Shown piece by piece: positions 1 to 7,073 of a DNA stretch of 10,339 bases. How positions within the stretch are numbered: the stretch's first letter is position 1; each line of letters begins with the position of its first letter. The notes beneath the pieces are model-generated. The model made no database searches. It was given only the letters and a program-made list of their open reading frames with translations, and had not been told where the DNA came from. The DNA is from Cytophagales bacterium (GTDB lineage: Bacteria > Bacteroidota > Bacteroidia > Cytophagales > Cyclobacteriaceae): assembly GCA_003500135.1 (NCBI GenBank), contig DNTA01000103.1:1-10339 (forward strand). The letters are read 5' to 3'. Position numbers and translations under genes: made by a program.

Positions 1-123
1 TGTGAGTGCGGTAAAAAAAACAAAAAAGGCTATAATTAATGAGAGGCGATGGGTAAGGAATGATAAAGTCTTCTGATCTTCCTTTTCTTCTATTAATATA
101 CTGCTATTTAAATTAGTTTTCAT
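1..123 (-). CDS. N-terminal fragment of a probable membrane-anchored protein
   Basis: The reverse complement opens with ATG at 123 and stays open for 41 codons to the window edge. The product starts MKTNLNSSILIEEKEDQKTL. A charged, probably cytoplasmic stretch of about 25 residues is followed by a hydrophobic run rich in Ile, Ala and Phe (about residues 30-39), which looks like the start of a transmembrane helix. No family can be named from this much sequence. The leader before the ATG is A-rich (AAGAAGATGATATAAA) with only a weak purine patch, as in the other genes here. It follows the small helical-protein gene by 89 bp, with a strong hairpin in between, so it may be a separate transcription unit. 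Confidence 0.5.
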   Translation of the reverse strand, partial: MKTNLNSSILIEEKEDQKTLSFLTHRLSLIIAFFVFFTALT

Positions 124-162
124 TTTATATCATCTTCTTATTAAAGTCCTTGTTTTGATTCA

Positions 163-192
163 GTGCAAGACGGAAATTTTTCCGTCCTGCAC
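163..192 (-). terminator. Strong intergenic hairpin, possible terminator
   Basis: GTGCA (163-167) pairs with TGCAC (188-192). After one A/C mismatch, GACGGAAA (169-176) pairs with the following TTTCCGTC (179-186), leaving a loop of about two bases. The hairpin lies just past the stop of the 110-residue gene and 40 bp before the next start on the same strand. No clear U-tract follows in the minus-strand direction, so intrinsic termination is not certain. It could instead stabilise the 3' end of the operon mRNA. Confidence 0.45.
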
Positions 193-212
193 ATATTGAT
201 TTGTGGCACTGT

Positions 213-545
213 TTACTCCACAAGCTCCAAAGCTTCATCAAACAGATCAAGCGCTTTTTCATAGTGCCTTTCAGCGCTTTCATCGTTGCCATCTGCAAAG
301 GCGTCAATACTTTTCTGTAGCTCCTCGTTACCTTTTTCGAACTTGCCGGCGGCATTTTCAAATGCATCATCAACTGCATTACTGATGTGGTCGATCGACT
401 TTGCAACCAGGTTTAATCCTTTTTCCAAATGGTTGACAGCCGAATCGGTTTGGTCATTGTTAAAAGCCTTTTCTGCCTTCTGAAACTGTCGGAAGGCTCT
501 TGAAAGGTCAAATGATGCCATGTACTCCTGAATTTTTGTTCCCAT
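213..545 (-). CDS. Small all-helical, TPR-like hypothetical protein
   Basis: A 110-residue acidic protein, predicted almost wholly alpha-helical, with no signal peptide, membrane segment or cysteine. I do not recognise a named family. Two halves look alike: about residues 18-50 (FRQFQKAEKAFNND followed by an AVNHLEKGL stretch) and about 73-108 (NEELQKSIDAFADGN followed by a HYEKALDLFDEAL stretch). Each has the helix-turn-helix spacing of a TPR-like hairpin, and a linker helix around residues 52-70 joins them. A protein-protein interaction role is plausible but unproven. Translation is taken from ATG at 545. An internal ATG at codon 9 (521) follows an AGGAG patch and is an alternative start. 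It lies 149 bp downstream of the last amidohydrolase on the same strand, so it may or may not share that transcript. Confidence 0.7.
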   Translation of the reverse strand: MGTKIQEYMASFDLSRAFRQFQKAEKAFNNDQTDSAVNHLEKGLNLVAKSIDHISNAVDDAFENAAGKFEKGNEELQKSIDAFADGNDESAERHYEKALDLFDEALELVE

Positions 546-694
546 TGTTTTAATTGTTTGGTTAATAAATGTTGCATTGGCCTTCCCATCTGCTTCAGCG
601 AATGTTTAGGCAGGTTTAAATATCCGGTCCGGAGGATCGGGACTGTTTAGTCATTCATTATTATTCCCTTTTTTCACGTACGTCGAAAGCAATA
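546..694. other. Spacer with small dyads, no gene
   Basis: This stretch holds three small palindromes: TCCGG-T-CCGGA at 623-633, GACT-GTTT-AGTC at 641-652 and ACGTACGT at 676-683. On the minus strand they lie after the last amidohydrolase stop, where a terminator or processing site would be expected. None is followed by a convincing U-tract. No open frame with coding character is visible. Confidence 0.4.
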
Positions 695-2029
695 TCAGTC
701 AATTATATTCTTGTATATATTCCCATCCTTCATAATCACCACAAAATTATTCTCGGCATCTGCTACCAGGTCAAGGTTTTCCAAAGGATTTCCATTCACT
801 AAAATGATATCTGCATACGCCCCTTCTTTTATTACACCTAGTGGTCCGTTTTTATAAGGATGGCGAGGCCCACTCATTTCCAACATTTTTGCATTTTCTG
901 AAGTAGCAATCTTTAAGACTTCATAAGGGCTCATCCAGGTGGCCAGACGGGCCAATTGAGCGCCCTGGTTTTCAGAGGGTGGGTTCATCAATAAATCCGT
1001 GCCGAAACCTAGCTTTACACCATATTTTTTTGCATTCTGATAAAGTCTGGCTGTATTTTTTACGACTTGCTCAAATTTTTCTGAGCGATCTGCATCCGGG
1101 TATTCCAGGTCGCCTTCGAAGAAAGGTTGCGGACAGAGCCAGATGCCTTTTTTTGCCATTAATTGCAAAGTTTCATCACTGGCGAAATAGCCATGCTCAA
1201 TGGATTTCACGCCTGCTTCGATGGACTTCATTATTGCCCGATCGGTCATCACATGTGTGGCAACATAGGTGTTGAAATCCGTTGCCACATCAACCGCTGC
1301 TTTAATCTCCTCGAGTGTATACTCAGCGACATCGAGGGGATCGTAAACGGAAGACACACCGCCACCTGTGGCAAGCTTGATCTGCGCAGCCCCCATGCGA
1401 AGATTCTCCCGCACTCGCCTGATCATTTCATCCTTTCCATCGGCAACAGCAAACATTCTGGTTCGGTACCAGTATTCCATGGGATCGGCAGTGTTGAAGG
1501 GAACTCCTGCGTATTGTCTGTAATCAAAATGTCCTGAAGTTTGAGAAATACCCGGGCCGGAAGGTAAAATTCGTGGACCAGGAATTACTCCTTCGTCAAT
1601 CACGGTTTTTAAACCTTCGCTAGGACCTCCCATATCTCGTACTGTGGTAAACCCACGCATCAGTACATTTTTCGCTTTTGGCACCGCACGGGCTGCTGCT
1701 TCTATCATGTCTCCGTTTGCCAATGTAGCCAGGGGAAACCCAATGTACATGGTATGCCAGTGTGCATCTATGAGTCCGGGCATTAAAACACTACCTTTTC
1801 CGTCGATGACTTGTGCGCCTTTCGGAGCTTTGATATCCTTCGAAACCTGCTTGATCAGGTTGCCTTCTACCAGGACATCTGCATCGAGCAGCTTTTCATC
1901 GACGCCGTTAAAGACCTTGACGTTGGTAAAGAGCGTCGTTTCCTTAACATCCTGCGCCTGTACTACGGATACACTCCACACCAAGGCCAGGAGTATTATT
2001 AAGAATGAATAAAAAGATTTTGATTTCAT
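695..2029 (-). CDS. Secreted COG1228 amidohydrolase, imidazolonepropionase/prolidase-like (copy B)
   Basis: A 444-residue metal-dependent hydrolase of the amidohydrolase superfamily, in the exported COG1228 group that includes characterised Xaa-Pro and Xaa-Arg/Lys dipeptidases. Residues 1-24 form a Sec signal peptide with a VQA|Q type cleavage site, so a periplasmic location is predicted. The metal-site residues are visible in order: HxH at His90 and His92 (DAHWH), a probable carboxylated Lys218 in QIK, His259 (ATH), His279 (IEHG) and Asp345 (GTD). The motif SQTSGH around residue 167 and a GGG loop after the Lys are shared with its paralog. The C-terminus returns to the beta-sandwich (GVIKEGAYADIIL). 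The start lies 12 bp after the paralog's stop, and AGGAG sits just before the ATG, so the two are surely co-transcribed. The substrate is not deducible; a dipeptide or a cyclic imide is possible. Confidence 0.88.
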   Translation of the reverse strand: MKSKSFYSFLIILLALVWSVSVVQAQDVKETTLFTNVKVFNGVDEKLLDADVLVEGNLIKQVSKDIKAPKGAQVIDGKGSVLMPGLIDAHWHTMYIGFPLATLANGDMIEAAARAVPKAKNVLMRGFTTVRDMGGPSEGLKTVIDEGVIPGPRILPSGPGISQTSGHFDYRQYAGVPFNTADPMEYWYRTRMFAVADGKDEMIRRVRENLRMGAAQIKLATGGGVSSVYDPLDVAEYTLEEIKAAVDVATDFNTYVATHVMTDRAIMKSIEAGVKSIEHGYFASDETLQLMAKKGIWLCPQPFFEGDLEYPDADRSEKFEQVVKNTARLYQNAKKYGVKLGFGTDLLMNPPSENQGAQLARLATWMSPYEVLKIATSENAKMLEMSGPRHPYKNGPLGVIKEGAYADIILVNGNPLENLDLVADAENNFVVIMKDGNIYKNIID

Positions 2030-2041
2030 GACTCCTACAGA

Positions 2042-3427
2042 TTATTGAAGTGTGTTCTTGTAAATTTTACCATCTTTCATGATCAGTGCGAGATTGTCCG
2101 AATCCATTAGCACTTTAATATCTTGAGTAGGATCTTTCTCTATAAGTAGAATATCGGCATAGGCACCTTCTTTGATCACACCCAATGCGCCGTGCGGATA
2201 GGGATTCTTCCAGGTGGAAAGCGCCAATACTTCACCGTTAATTCCTGTAACCTGCTGCATTTGCTCAATGGGTTTGAAAAAGCGGTCTCGGTAGGCGAAC
2301 TCCTGCCGGAAGTTGACGAAGGCATCATCGCCAAAGAACACATCGGTTCCCCAAAGTATCTTTACGCCGTGCTTTTTGGCCCATTCTATGGCCTGAGGTG
2401 TGCCTTTGGCCACCTCCCTGTTCTTTTGCTGCTGTATAGGATCCTGAAACATGGGGTTTTTTGAGACATCCTGTAAGGCAAGAAAGGCCTGGGGATTGTA
2501 ATAAGCGCCCAGTTCTGCCATACGCTTAACGGTAGATTCCTCGAGAATGAGACCATGCTCGATGGAGATGGCGCCCGCATCCAATGCGGCAACCACTCCT
2601 GCATCGGTCTGTGCATGCACAGCGACATAGGTGCCGTATCGTTTGGCCTCCTCTACAGCAGCCACTATTTCTTCATGGCTGTATTGTGTGGCATAAAGTG
2701 GATCTGTGAAACTGGTAACCCCGCCTCCGGTGTATACTTTGATTTGGGCTGCTCCCCGAAAGAGATTTTCACGTGTAGCCCTGCGTACCTCATCGGGTCC
2801 ATCGGCAATTCTGGTCCAATGGAAGCGGGTGGCTACACCTCCCAGTTCAGGGCCGTCAAAATAGGGATGACCGTCATTGGCTGTACGAAAATCTCCATGA
2901 CCAGAAGTTTGCGAAATTGGCGGACCACTGCTATAGATACGTGGCCCGGATAACACACCGGCGTCTAACGCCTTCTGTAAACCAAAAGAATTGCCGCCCA
3001 TATCGCGAATGGTAGTAAAACCAGCCATCAGGTAGTCCTGGGCCCTCCTTGCCGAATAAATCGCTTGTTCGGTGGCATCGTGGTTGAGCATCATATCCAG
3101 AAGCGAAGACGAATAGGTGACATGCCCGTGCGCCTCGATCATGCCGGGCATCAGTACGCGCCCGCCTCCATCAATAATCTGCGTTCCTTTAGGTGCTTTA
3201 ATTTCAGCGGATACCTGCTTGATCATATTGCCTTCTACCAGCACATCCACATTGCTCAATTCTTCATCAGTGCCATTAAAGACTTTTACATTGGTAAAAA
3301 GGGTCGTTCCCTTCTCATCCTGGGCTTGCACAGTGGTTGCAATCCACATTAAGGCCAGGGAAATCATAATTAATTGTAAGTTGTTTTTTAAGTTCATTTT
3401 TAGAATCATTTTTAAGTTAAAGTTCAT
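2042..3427 (-). CDS. Secreted COG1228 amidohydrolase, imidazolonepropionase/prolidase-like (copy A)
   Basis: Paralog of the downstream gene, from the same exported amidohydrolase group. Visible metal ligands are His100 and His102 (EAHGH), Lys220 (QIK, probably carboxylated), His261 (VHAQTD), His281 (IEHG) and Asp352 (GTD). His167 lies in SQTSGHGDF. The region before the HxH matches copy B at 47 of 62 residues counted by eye, while the catalytic barrel and active-site loops differ much more. Residues 301-330 differ strongly, so the two probably act on different substrates. The longest frame starts at 3427, but the true start is probably codon 11 at 3397. From there MNLKNNLQLI opens a normal signal peptide ending TTVQA|Q, whereas the longer form adds a repetitive ATG-rich leader. 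Upstream lies an 83-bp spacer with a large inverted repeat. Confidence 0.88.
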   Translation of the reverse strand: MNFNLKMILKMNLKNNLQLIMISLALMWIATTVQAQDEKGTTLFTNVKVFNGTDEELSNVDVLVEGNMIKQVSAEIKAPKGTQIIDGGGRVLMPGMIEAHGHVTYSSSLLDMMLNHDATEQAIYSARRAQDYLMAGFTTIRDMGGNSFGLQKALDAGVLSGPRIYSSGPPISQTSGHGDFRTANDGHPYFDGPELGGVATRFHWTRIADGPDEVRRATRENLFRGAAQIKVYTGGGVTSFTDPLYATQYSHEEIVAAVEEAKRYGTYVAVHAQTDAGVVAALDAGAISIEHGLILEESTVKRMAELGAYYNPQAFLALQDVSKNPMFQDPIQQQKNREVAKGTPQAIEWAKKHGVKILWGTDVFFGDDAFVNFRQEFAYRDRFFKPIEQMQQVTGINGEVLALSTWKNPYPHGALGVIKEGAYADILLIEKDPTQDIKVLMDSDNLALIMKDGKIYKNTLQ

Positions 3428-3440
3428 TTTTTTAATAAAT

Positions 3441-3501
3441 GACTTCCCCTTAAATCCTATTCATTCAGAAGTCCAGTTTGCACTATTTTAAGGGTGAAGT
3501 C
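3441..3501 (-). promoter_or_regulatory. Intergenic inverted repeat between the lipoprotein and secreted hydrolase genes
   Basis: GACTTC (3441-3446) pairs with GAAGTC (3496-3501), and CCCTTAAA (3447-3454) pairs with TTTAAGGG (3487-3494). T3495 is bulged, giving a 14-bp stem around a loop of about 32 bases. A second GAAGTCC at 3468-3474 inside the loop could pair with the same GACTTC, so two exclusive folds exist. It lies between the stop at 3511 and the likely start at 3397. No U-tract follows on the minus strand. Possible roles are mRNA processing, protection or attenuation within the operon. Confidence 0.45.
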
Positions 3502-3510
3502 CTTGTACAC

Positions 3511-5232
3511 TCATTTTTTATTTTGCGTTATTAACTCATCTATGCTATGCATACAGCTGGTCGGATCGTGCAAATACTCTCCGGGTTGCACCAGGTAGGT
3601 ATCTTTCCAAAGATCCACGCTGACCTCCTCGTATTTGGATTCCGTAGTAGGTTCAAATCGAATCGGTTGTCCTGGGAATACATCGCGCAACACCTCCGAA
3701 TCCTTTACTACGATGGTTCCGTTAATCAGTACGTAGGGAATGCCTGTACTTGGCACCATTCCTTTTTCGTAGGTTGAATTATCGGTTACGGTTTCCGGAT
3801 TAAAAATGGTAATATCTGCAATCATGCCTTCCTGCATTCGACCGCGCTCATCCATGGCCTTGATCCCGGTGGCCCCAAGGTGTTTGGCGGTATTGTAACT
3901 GGCAATAGAGATAATCTGCATTAAGGGTATGTTGTTTTCCCTTGCAATCCGGAGGGCTTTGGCCCGTGTACCGGATACTCTAGGGTGAACGTTGGGAAGG
4001 CTGTCGTAACTAACATCCCAGGGGAGTTGATCCCACATGCCAAATGCAGCAGGCATGGCGTCACTGGCTAGTAATACGCCTGGCAAAGCCATCCAGGCAG
4101 GAATGTCTTCAGGTGAAGCTTTATAGAGCAGAATTTCCTTGGTAGGAGTTTTAGCCAACGCTTCTTTATAGGTTTCCATCGTATAGTATTGTTGTGTAAT
4201 GGGATCCTGCAGGGTGTTCTCATATTTGTTGCCAAGTTTCTTCACCCAATTATCCGGCCCGATAAATGCTGCGTTGAGCGACGTAGAACCAGCAGCATAG
4301 GGGTAAACTTCTCCATAGACAATATGTCCTTGTTCTCGCATCCGCACAATAAGCTCCTGTACCAATTCCCAACCGGGGTTATTGAAATGATTCATGCAAA
4401 CGGGTGCACCCAAGGCCGCTGCGTTGGCAAACATTTCCTGCGCTCCGTTGGCTTCCAGCGTAGCATTGGAAGGCGTATTCCTGGAGTGAATGGCATAAAA
4501 ACGACCATAACGCCCGACCAGCTTATGTACTTCAAAAACTTCCCTGGCGGTCGCTCCGGGCCAGTAGCCCATGGTTGCCGATACACCAAGTGCACCTTGC
4601 TGAAGGCCGGCATCGATAGTTTTCAACAGCTCATTTCCTGTAGTTTCGTCCACCACGCCAGTCGCCCACTGGGTAAGGCTGCGGATCGCCAGGGCCGTGC
4701 AAACGTCATAGATAGAATCCGTATTCTCGATCTTATCCAGGATGACGCCCCGGGCGGCCTCATGGCTGGATCCTGTTCCATAATTCATCTGGGAGCGTCC
4801 TTTGTGCATGTCATACCACTTGCTCACGTTGGGCCCATAGCAACCCCATTCCAGATCCATTGCGGTGGTTACGCCATCCCGTAAGGCCAGTTTATAGCCC
4901 ACAGGTCTTGGCCAGTGCCAATGCGTGTCCATAAATCCTGGGGCAACCACATGACCGGTCGCATCTATGGTTTCTTTTCCGGAAATACTTTCTTCGGTGA
5001 TAAGCGCAATACGACCATCTTTAATACCCACATTTCTGATGGCATCGAAATTGGTCTCCGGATCCATGACCCGGCCGTTGAGGATGACAACATCGAATTC
5101 CGTTGAAACCGGAAGTGCTTTAAAGCTTTTTGAGCCTTCCTTTGTGTCTGCTGCCTCATTTTTTGGCTCGCTGCAGGAAACCAGCACAGCCAGGATAAAG
5201 ACAACGATTTGCAGATTGGATTTTAGGTTCAT
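3511..5232 (-). CDS. Lipoprotein amidohydrolase, N-acyl-D-amino-acid deacylase-like (copy B)
   Basis: A 573-residue amidohydrolase of the D-aminoacylase group (COG3653), which removes the acyl group from N-acyl-D-amino acids. The N-terminus is a lipoprotein signal with lipobox LVSC and lipidated Cys20, so envelope-membrane anchoring is predicted. A beta-sandwich segment (residues 43-100) leads into HxH at His104 and His106 (DTHWH). Further probable ligands are His249 (YAIH), His282 (NHFNN) and Asp391 (ASDAMP). Where classical D-aminoacylases carry a metal-bridging Cys after GVTT, this protein has LEWG with Glu128; Cys131 lies three residues later but is not conserved in the paralog. The C-terminal sandwich carries EGMIADITIFNPETVTDNST. 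The start ATG at 5232 follows an A-rich leader and a tiny upstream frame. Deacylase activity is inferred from family, and the unusual metal site leaves the exact reaction open. Confidence 0.85.
   Translation of the reverse strand: MNLKSNLQIVVFILAVLVSCSEPKNEAADTKEGSKSFKALPVSTEFDVVILNGRVMDPETNFDAIRNVGIKDGRIALITEESISGKETIDATGHVVAPGFMDTHWHWPRPVGYKLALRDGVTTAMDLEWGCYGPNVSKWYDMHKGRSQMNYGTGSSHEAARGVILDKIENTDSIYDVCTALAIRSLTQWATGVVDETTGNELLKTIDAGLQQGALGVSATMGYWPGATAREVFEVHKLVGRYGRFYAIHSRNTPSNATLEANGAQEMFANAAALGAPVCMNHFNNPGWELVQELIVRMREQGHIVYGEVYPYAAGSTSLNAAFIGPDNWVKKLGNKYENTLQDPITQQYYTMETYKEALAKTPTKEILLYKASPEDIPAWMALPGVLLASDAMPAAFGMWDQLPWDVSYDSLPNVHPRVSGTRAKALRIARENNIPLMQIISIASYNTAKHLGATGIKAMDERGRMQEGMIADITIFNPETVTDNSTYEKGMVPSTGIPYVLINGTIVVKDSEVLRDVFPGQPIRFEPTTESKYEEVSVDLWKDTYLVQPGEYLHDPTSCMHSIDELITQNKK
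4912..5106. repeat. Direct DNA repeat with 6664-6858 (paralog N-terminal segment)
   Basis: This segment encodes residues 43-107 of lipoprotein copy B and closely matches 6664-6858, which encodes residues 45-109 of copy A. The proteins agree at 56 of 65 positions counted by eye. The DNA also shares exact blocks, for example GGTCTCCGGATCCATGACCC in both. It is the trace of a tandem gene duplication, perhaps refreshed by gene conversion. Confidence 0.7.
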
Positions 5233-5240
5233 TTTCTTTT

Positions 5241-5267
5241 TTAGTTAGAGTTCATTTTTAAGTTCAT
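5241..5267 (-). other. Eight-codon upstream frame in the leader of copy B
   Basis: ATG at 5267 opens MNLKMNSN followed by TAA, ending 8 bp before the real start at 5232. Its first codons (ATGAACTTAAAA) resemble those of the gene it precedes (MNLKSN) and those of the secreted hydrolase (MNLKNN). It may be a remnant of a duplicated gene start or a short translated leader. Both readings are inference. Confidence 0.25.
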
Positions 5268-5292
5268 TTAAACAATAAGGTATATTGTGTGT

Positions 5293-6990
5293 CTATTTGA
5301 AGTGTTCCGGATGGGTTTCAGGCGTTGGCAGGCATCCCTCGCCCTCCAGCTCTATTCCCACCATAAAGCGTTCCACCCATTGTTCTTTTCCTACTGCCTC
5401 AAACTTCGGCTCGACAGGTTCGAAGCGGATGGGCTCCCCGGGGTACACCTCGAGTACCTGGTCCTCTTTCACCACTACCGTTCCATTCACCAATACCGCT
5501 TTCATGCCGGTTGTGGGTTTCCAGGCCACGGCATAGGTGGAATTGTCTGTGATGGTTTCAGGATTGAAAATCACGATATCGGCAATCATTCCTTCCTGCA
5601 GGCGGCCACGCTTTTGCATGCTTTCCAGGCCCATATCTCCCAGATGCTTGGCCGAAACATAACTGAGTTGGTTAAGGACTGACATCAGCGGAATATTTTT
5701 TTCACGCGCGTATCTCAGGGCGAGACCCCGTGCTCCACCGGTACGAGGGTGAAGGCCTTGCAGGCTATCATATGGCGTATCCCAGGGGGCATCGTGGTCC
5801 AGCGCCATCAGCGCGTCATTTGCCAATGCAACCCCTTCCAGGCGAAGCCATTTTTCCACGTTTTCTTCCGGTTGTTTATAGAAAAGGATCTCTTTTCCCC
5901 CATCGTTCTTTGCGGTTTCAAGGAATTCCTCCCTGGTAAAGAACTTACCGGTGACTGGGTCGGAAATGCTTTCTTCGTATTTGTATCCAAGCTGTTTTTC
6001 AAAAATGGCAGGTTGAAGGAATACGGCCCCGGCATTGGTCTGGCCGGCGGAGTATGGATAAATTTCTCCCCATACATTGAACCCCTTGCCCTGAAGGTTG
6101 AGGATCATCTCATGGATCACGTCCCAGCCGGCATTGTTGTAATGGCATACCAGTACAGGTGCCCCCAGGGAGAGACCGTTAGCAATGATCTCCTGTGCGC
6201 CATTCGGTTCGGTGGTGCTGTTGCCTACTGTGTAGCGGTTATGGGCACCATATTGTCTGCCGTACCGGCTCCCGACTTTCTGCACTTCATACACTTCCCG
6301 TGCAGTAGCGCCGTTTCGGAAGTAGCCCAGCGTAGCGCCTATACCGACAGCTCCGTCCGCCAATCCCTTGTCGATGATCTTCAATATCTCGTTTCCTTGT
6401 TCCAGGCTGGGGATGGTGTCGGACCAACCGTGGTAATTGGCCCTGCAGGTCAGTGCTGTAGGTGCATCCCACATCGCGTCGCACTGATCCAGCACTATTG
6501 ATCTTGCACCTTCGTGGCTCGAAGCTGTGCCATAGTTCATTTGGGTCTTCCCTTCCCGTATTGCATACCACTCAGCTACCCTGCTACCCAACGTTCCAAA
6601 TTCGAGGTCGAAAGAGGTAGTCACTCCATCGCGTAAGGCGATCTTATACCCCATGACCCGCTGCCAGTGGTTGTGTGTGTCGATAAATCCTGGTGCAACC
6701 ACATGACCGGTTGCATCTATGGTTTCCTTTCCTGATATTTCGTCTTCGGTAATCAGGGCAATCTTCCCATCCAGGACACCTACATTTCTCACTGCATCAA
6801 AACTGGTCTCCGGATCCATGACCCTGCCGTTGAGGATGACCACGTCGAATTCGGTGCTGGCCGAAACAGATTCATCGCGAGAGTTATTTTGGCAACCTAA
6901 CAACACTGTCAGGAATAAAAGAAATACGGGGATTTTGTGTGTTAGATTTTTCATTTTCATTAGTATTTTATTTGTAAATGGTAATTTCAT
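5293..6990 (-). CDS. Lipoprotein amidohydrolase, N-acyl-D-amino-acid deacylase-like (copy A)
   Basis: A 565-residue paralog of the next gene, from the COG3653 D-aminoacylase-like amidohydrolases, and the first enzyme gene of the run. The lipobox is LLGC with Cys33. The likely start is codon 11 or 13 (ATG at 6960 or 6954), which gives a standard signal peptide beginning MKNLTHK; the longer frame to 6990 adds an unneeded stretch. Probable metal ligands are His106 and His108 (DTHNH), His250 (GAH), His283 (CHYNN) and Asp392 (NDALM). The bridging Cys of classical D-aminoacylases is replaced by LEFG with Glu130, as in the paralog. The residue after Asp392 is Ala, so the SDG-like motif is degenerate. 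The C-terminal tail (after about residue 535) differs from the paralog and contains one Cys. Sixty bp separate it from the following gene, so co-transcription is likely. Confidence 0.85.
   Translation of the reverse strand: MKLPFTNKILMKMKNLTHKIPVFLLFLTVLLGCQNNSRDESVSASTEFDVVILNGRVMDPETSFDAVRNVGVLDGKIALITEDEISGKETIDATGHVVAPGFIDTHNHWQRVMGYKIALRDGVTTSFDLEFGTLGSRVAEWYAIREGKTQMNYGTASSHEGARSIVLDQCDAMWDAPTALTCRANYHGWSDTIPSLEQGNEILKIIDKGLADGAVGIGATLGYFRNGATAREVYEVQKVGSRYGRQYGAHNRYTVGNSTTEPNGAQEIIANGLSLGAPVLVCHYNNAGWDVIHEMILNLQGKGFNVWGEIYPYSAGQTNAGAVFLQPAIFEKQLGYKYEESISDPVTGKFFTREEFLETAKNDGGKEILFYKQPEENVEKWLRLEGVALANDALMALDHDAPWDTPYDSLQGLHPRTGGARGLALRYAREKNIPLMSVLNQLSYVSAKHLGDMGLESMQKRGRLQEGMIADIVIFNPETITDNSTYAVAWKPTTGMKAVLVNGTVVVKEDQVLEVYPGEPIRFEPVEPKFEAVGKEQWVERFMVGIELEGEGCLPTPETHPEHFK
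6664..6858. repeat. Direct DNA repeat with 4912-5106 (paralog N-terminal segment)
   Basis: Partner of the repeat in lipoprotein copy B, lying about 1.75 kb away in the same orientation. Similarity is highest across the beta-sandwich segment before the HxH motif and drops within the catalytic barrel. Confidence 0.7.
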
Positions 6991-7073
6991 TTTGGCTTTC
7001 TCATTATCCCTTATCCAAGAGTATTATCTTAAATGAGGACTTATTCATTGAAAGGTCATTGTTTTGAACTTCT

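Noticed and set aside
2042..2042. Possible frameshift or gene fusion between the two secreted hydrolases
   Set aside because: Copy A ends in a normal TAA. Copy B has its own signal peptide and an AGGAG site, so they are two separate intact genes.
4189..4884. Plus-strand open frame of 231 codons
   Set aside because: It is antisense to the second lipoprotein amidohydrolase and has no motif or convincing start region.
5749..6501. Plus-strand open frame of 250 codons
   Set aside because: It lies wholly antisense to the lipoprotein amidohydrolase, which has full family motifs. The translated product has no recognisable domain, so it is a shadow frame.
7004..7016. Direct repeat TTATCC-C-TTATCC upstream of the first hydrolase gene
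   Set aside because: It is too short and AT-rich to separate from chance, with no second site or symmetry.
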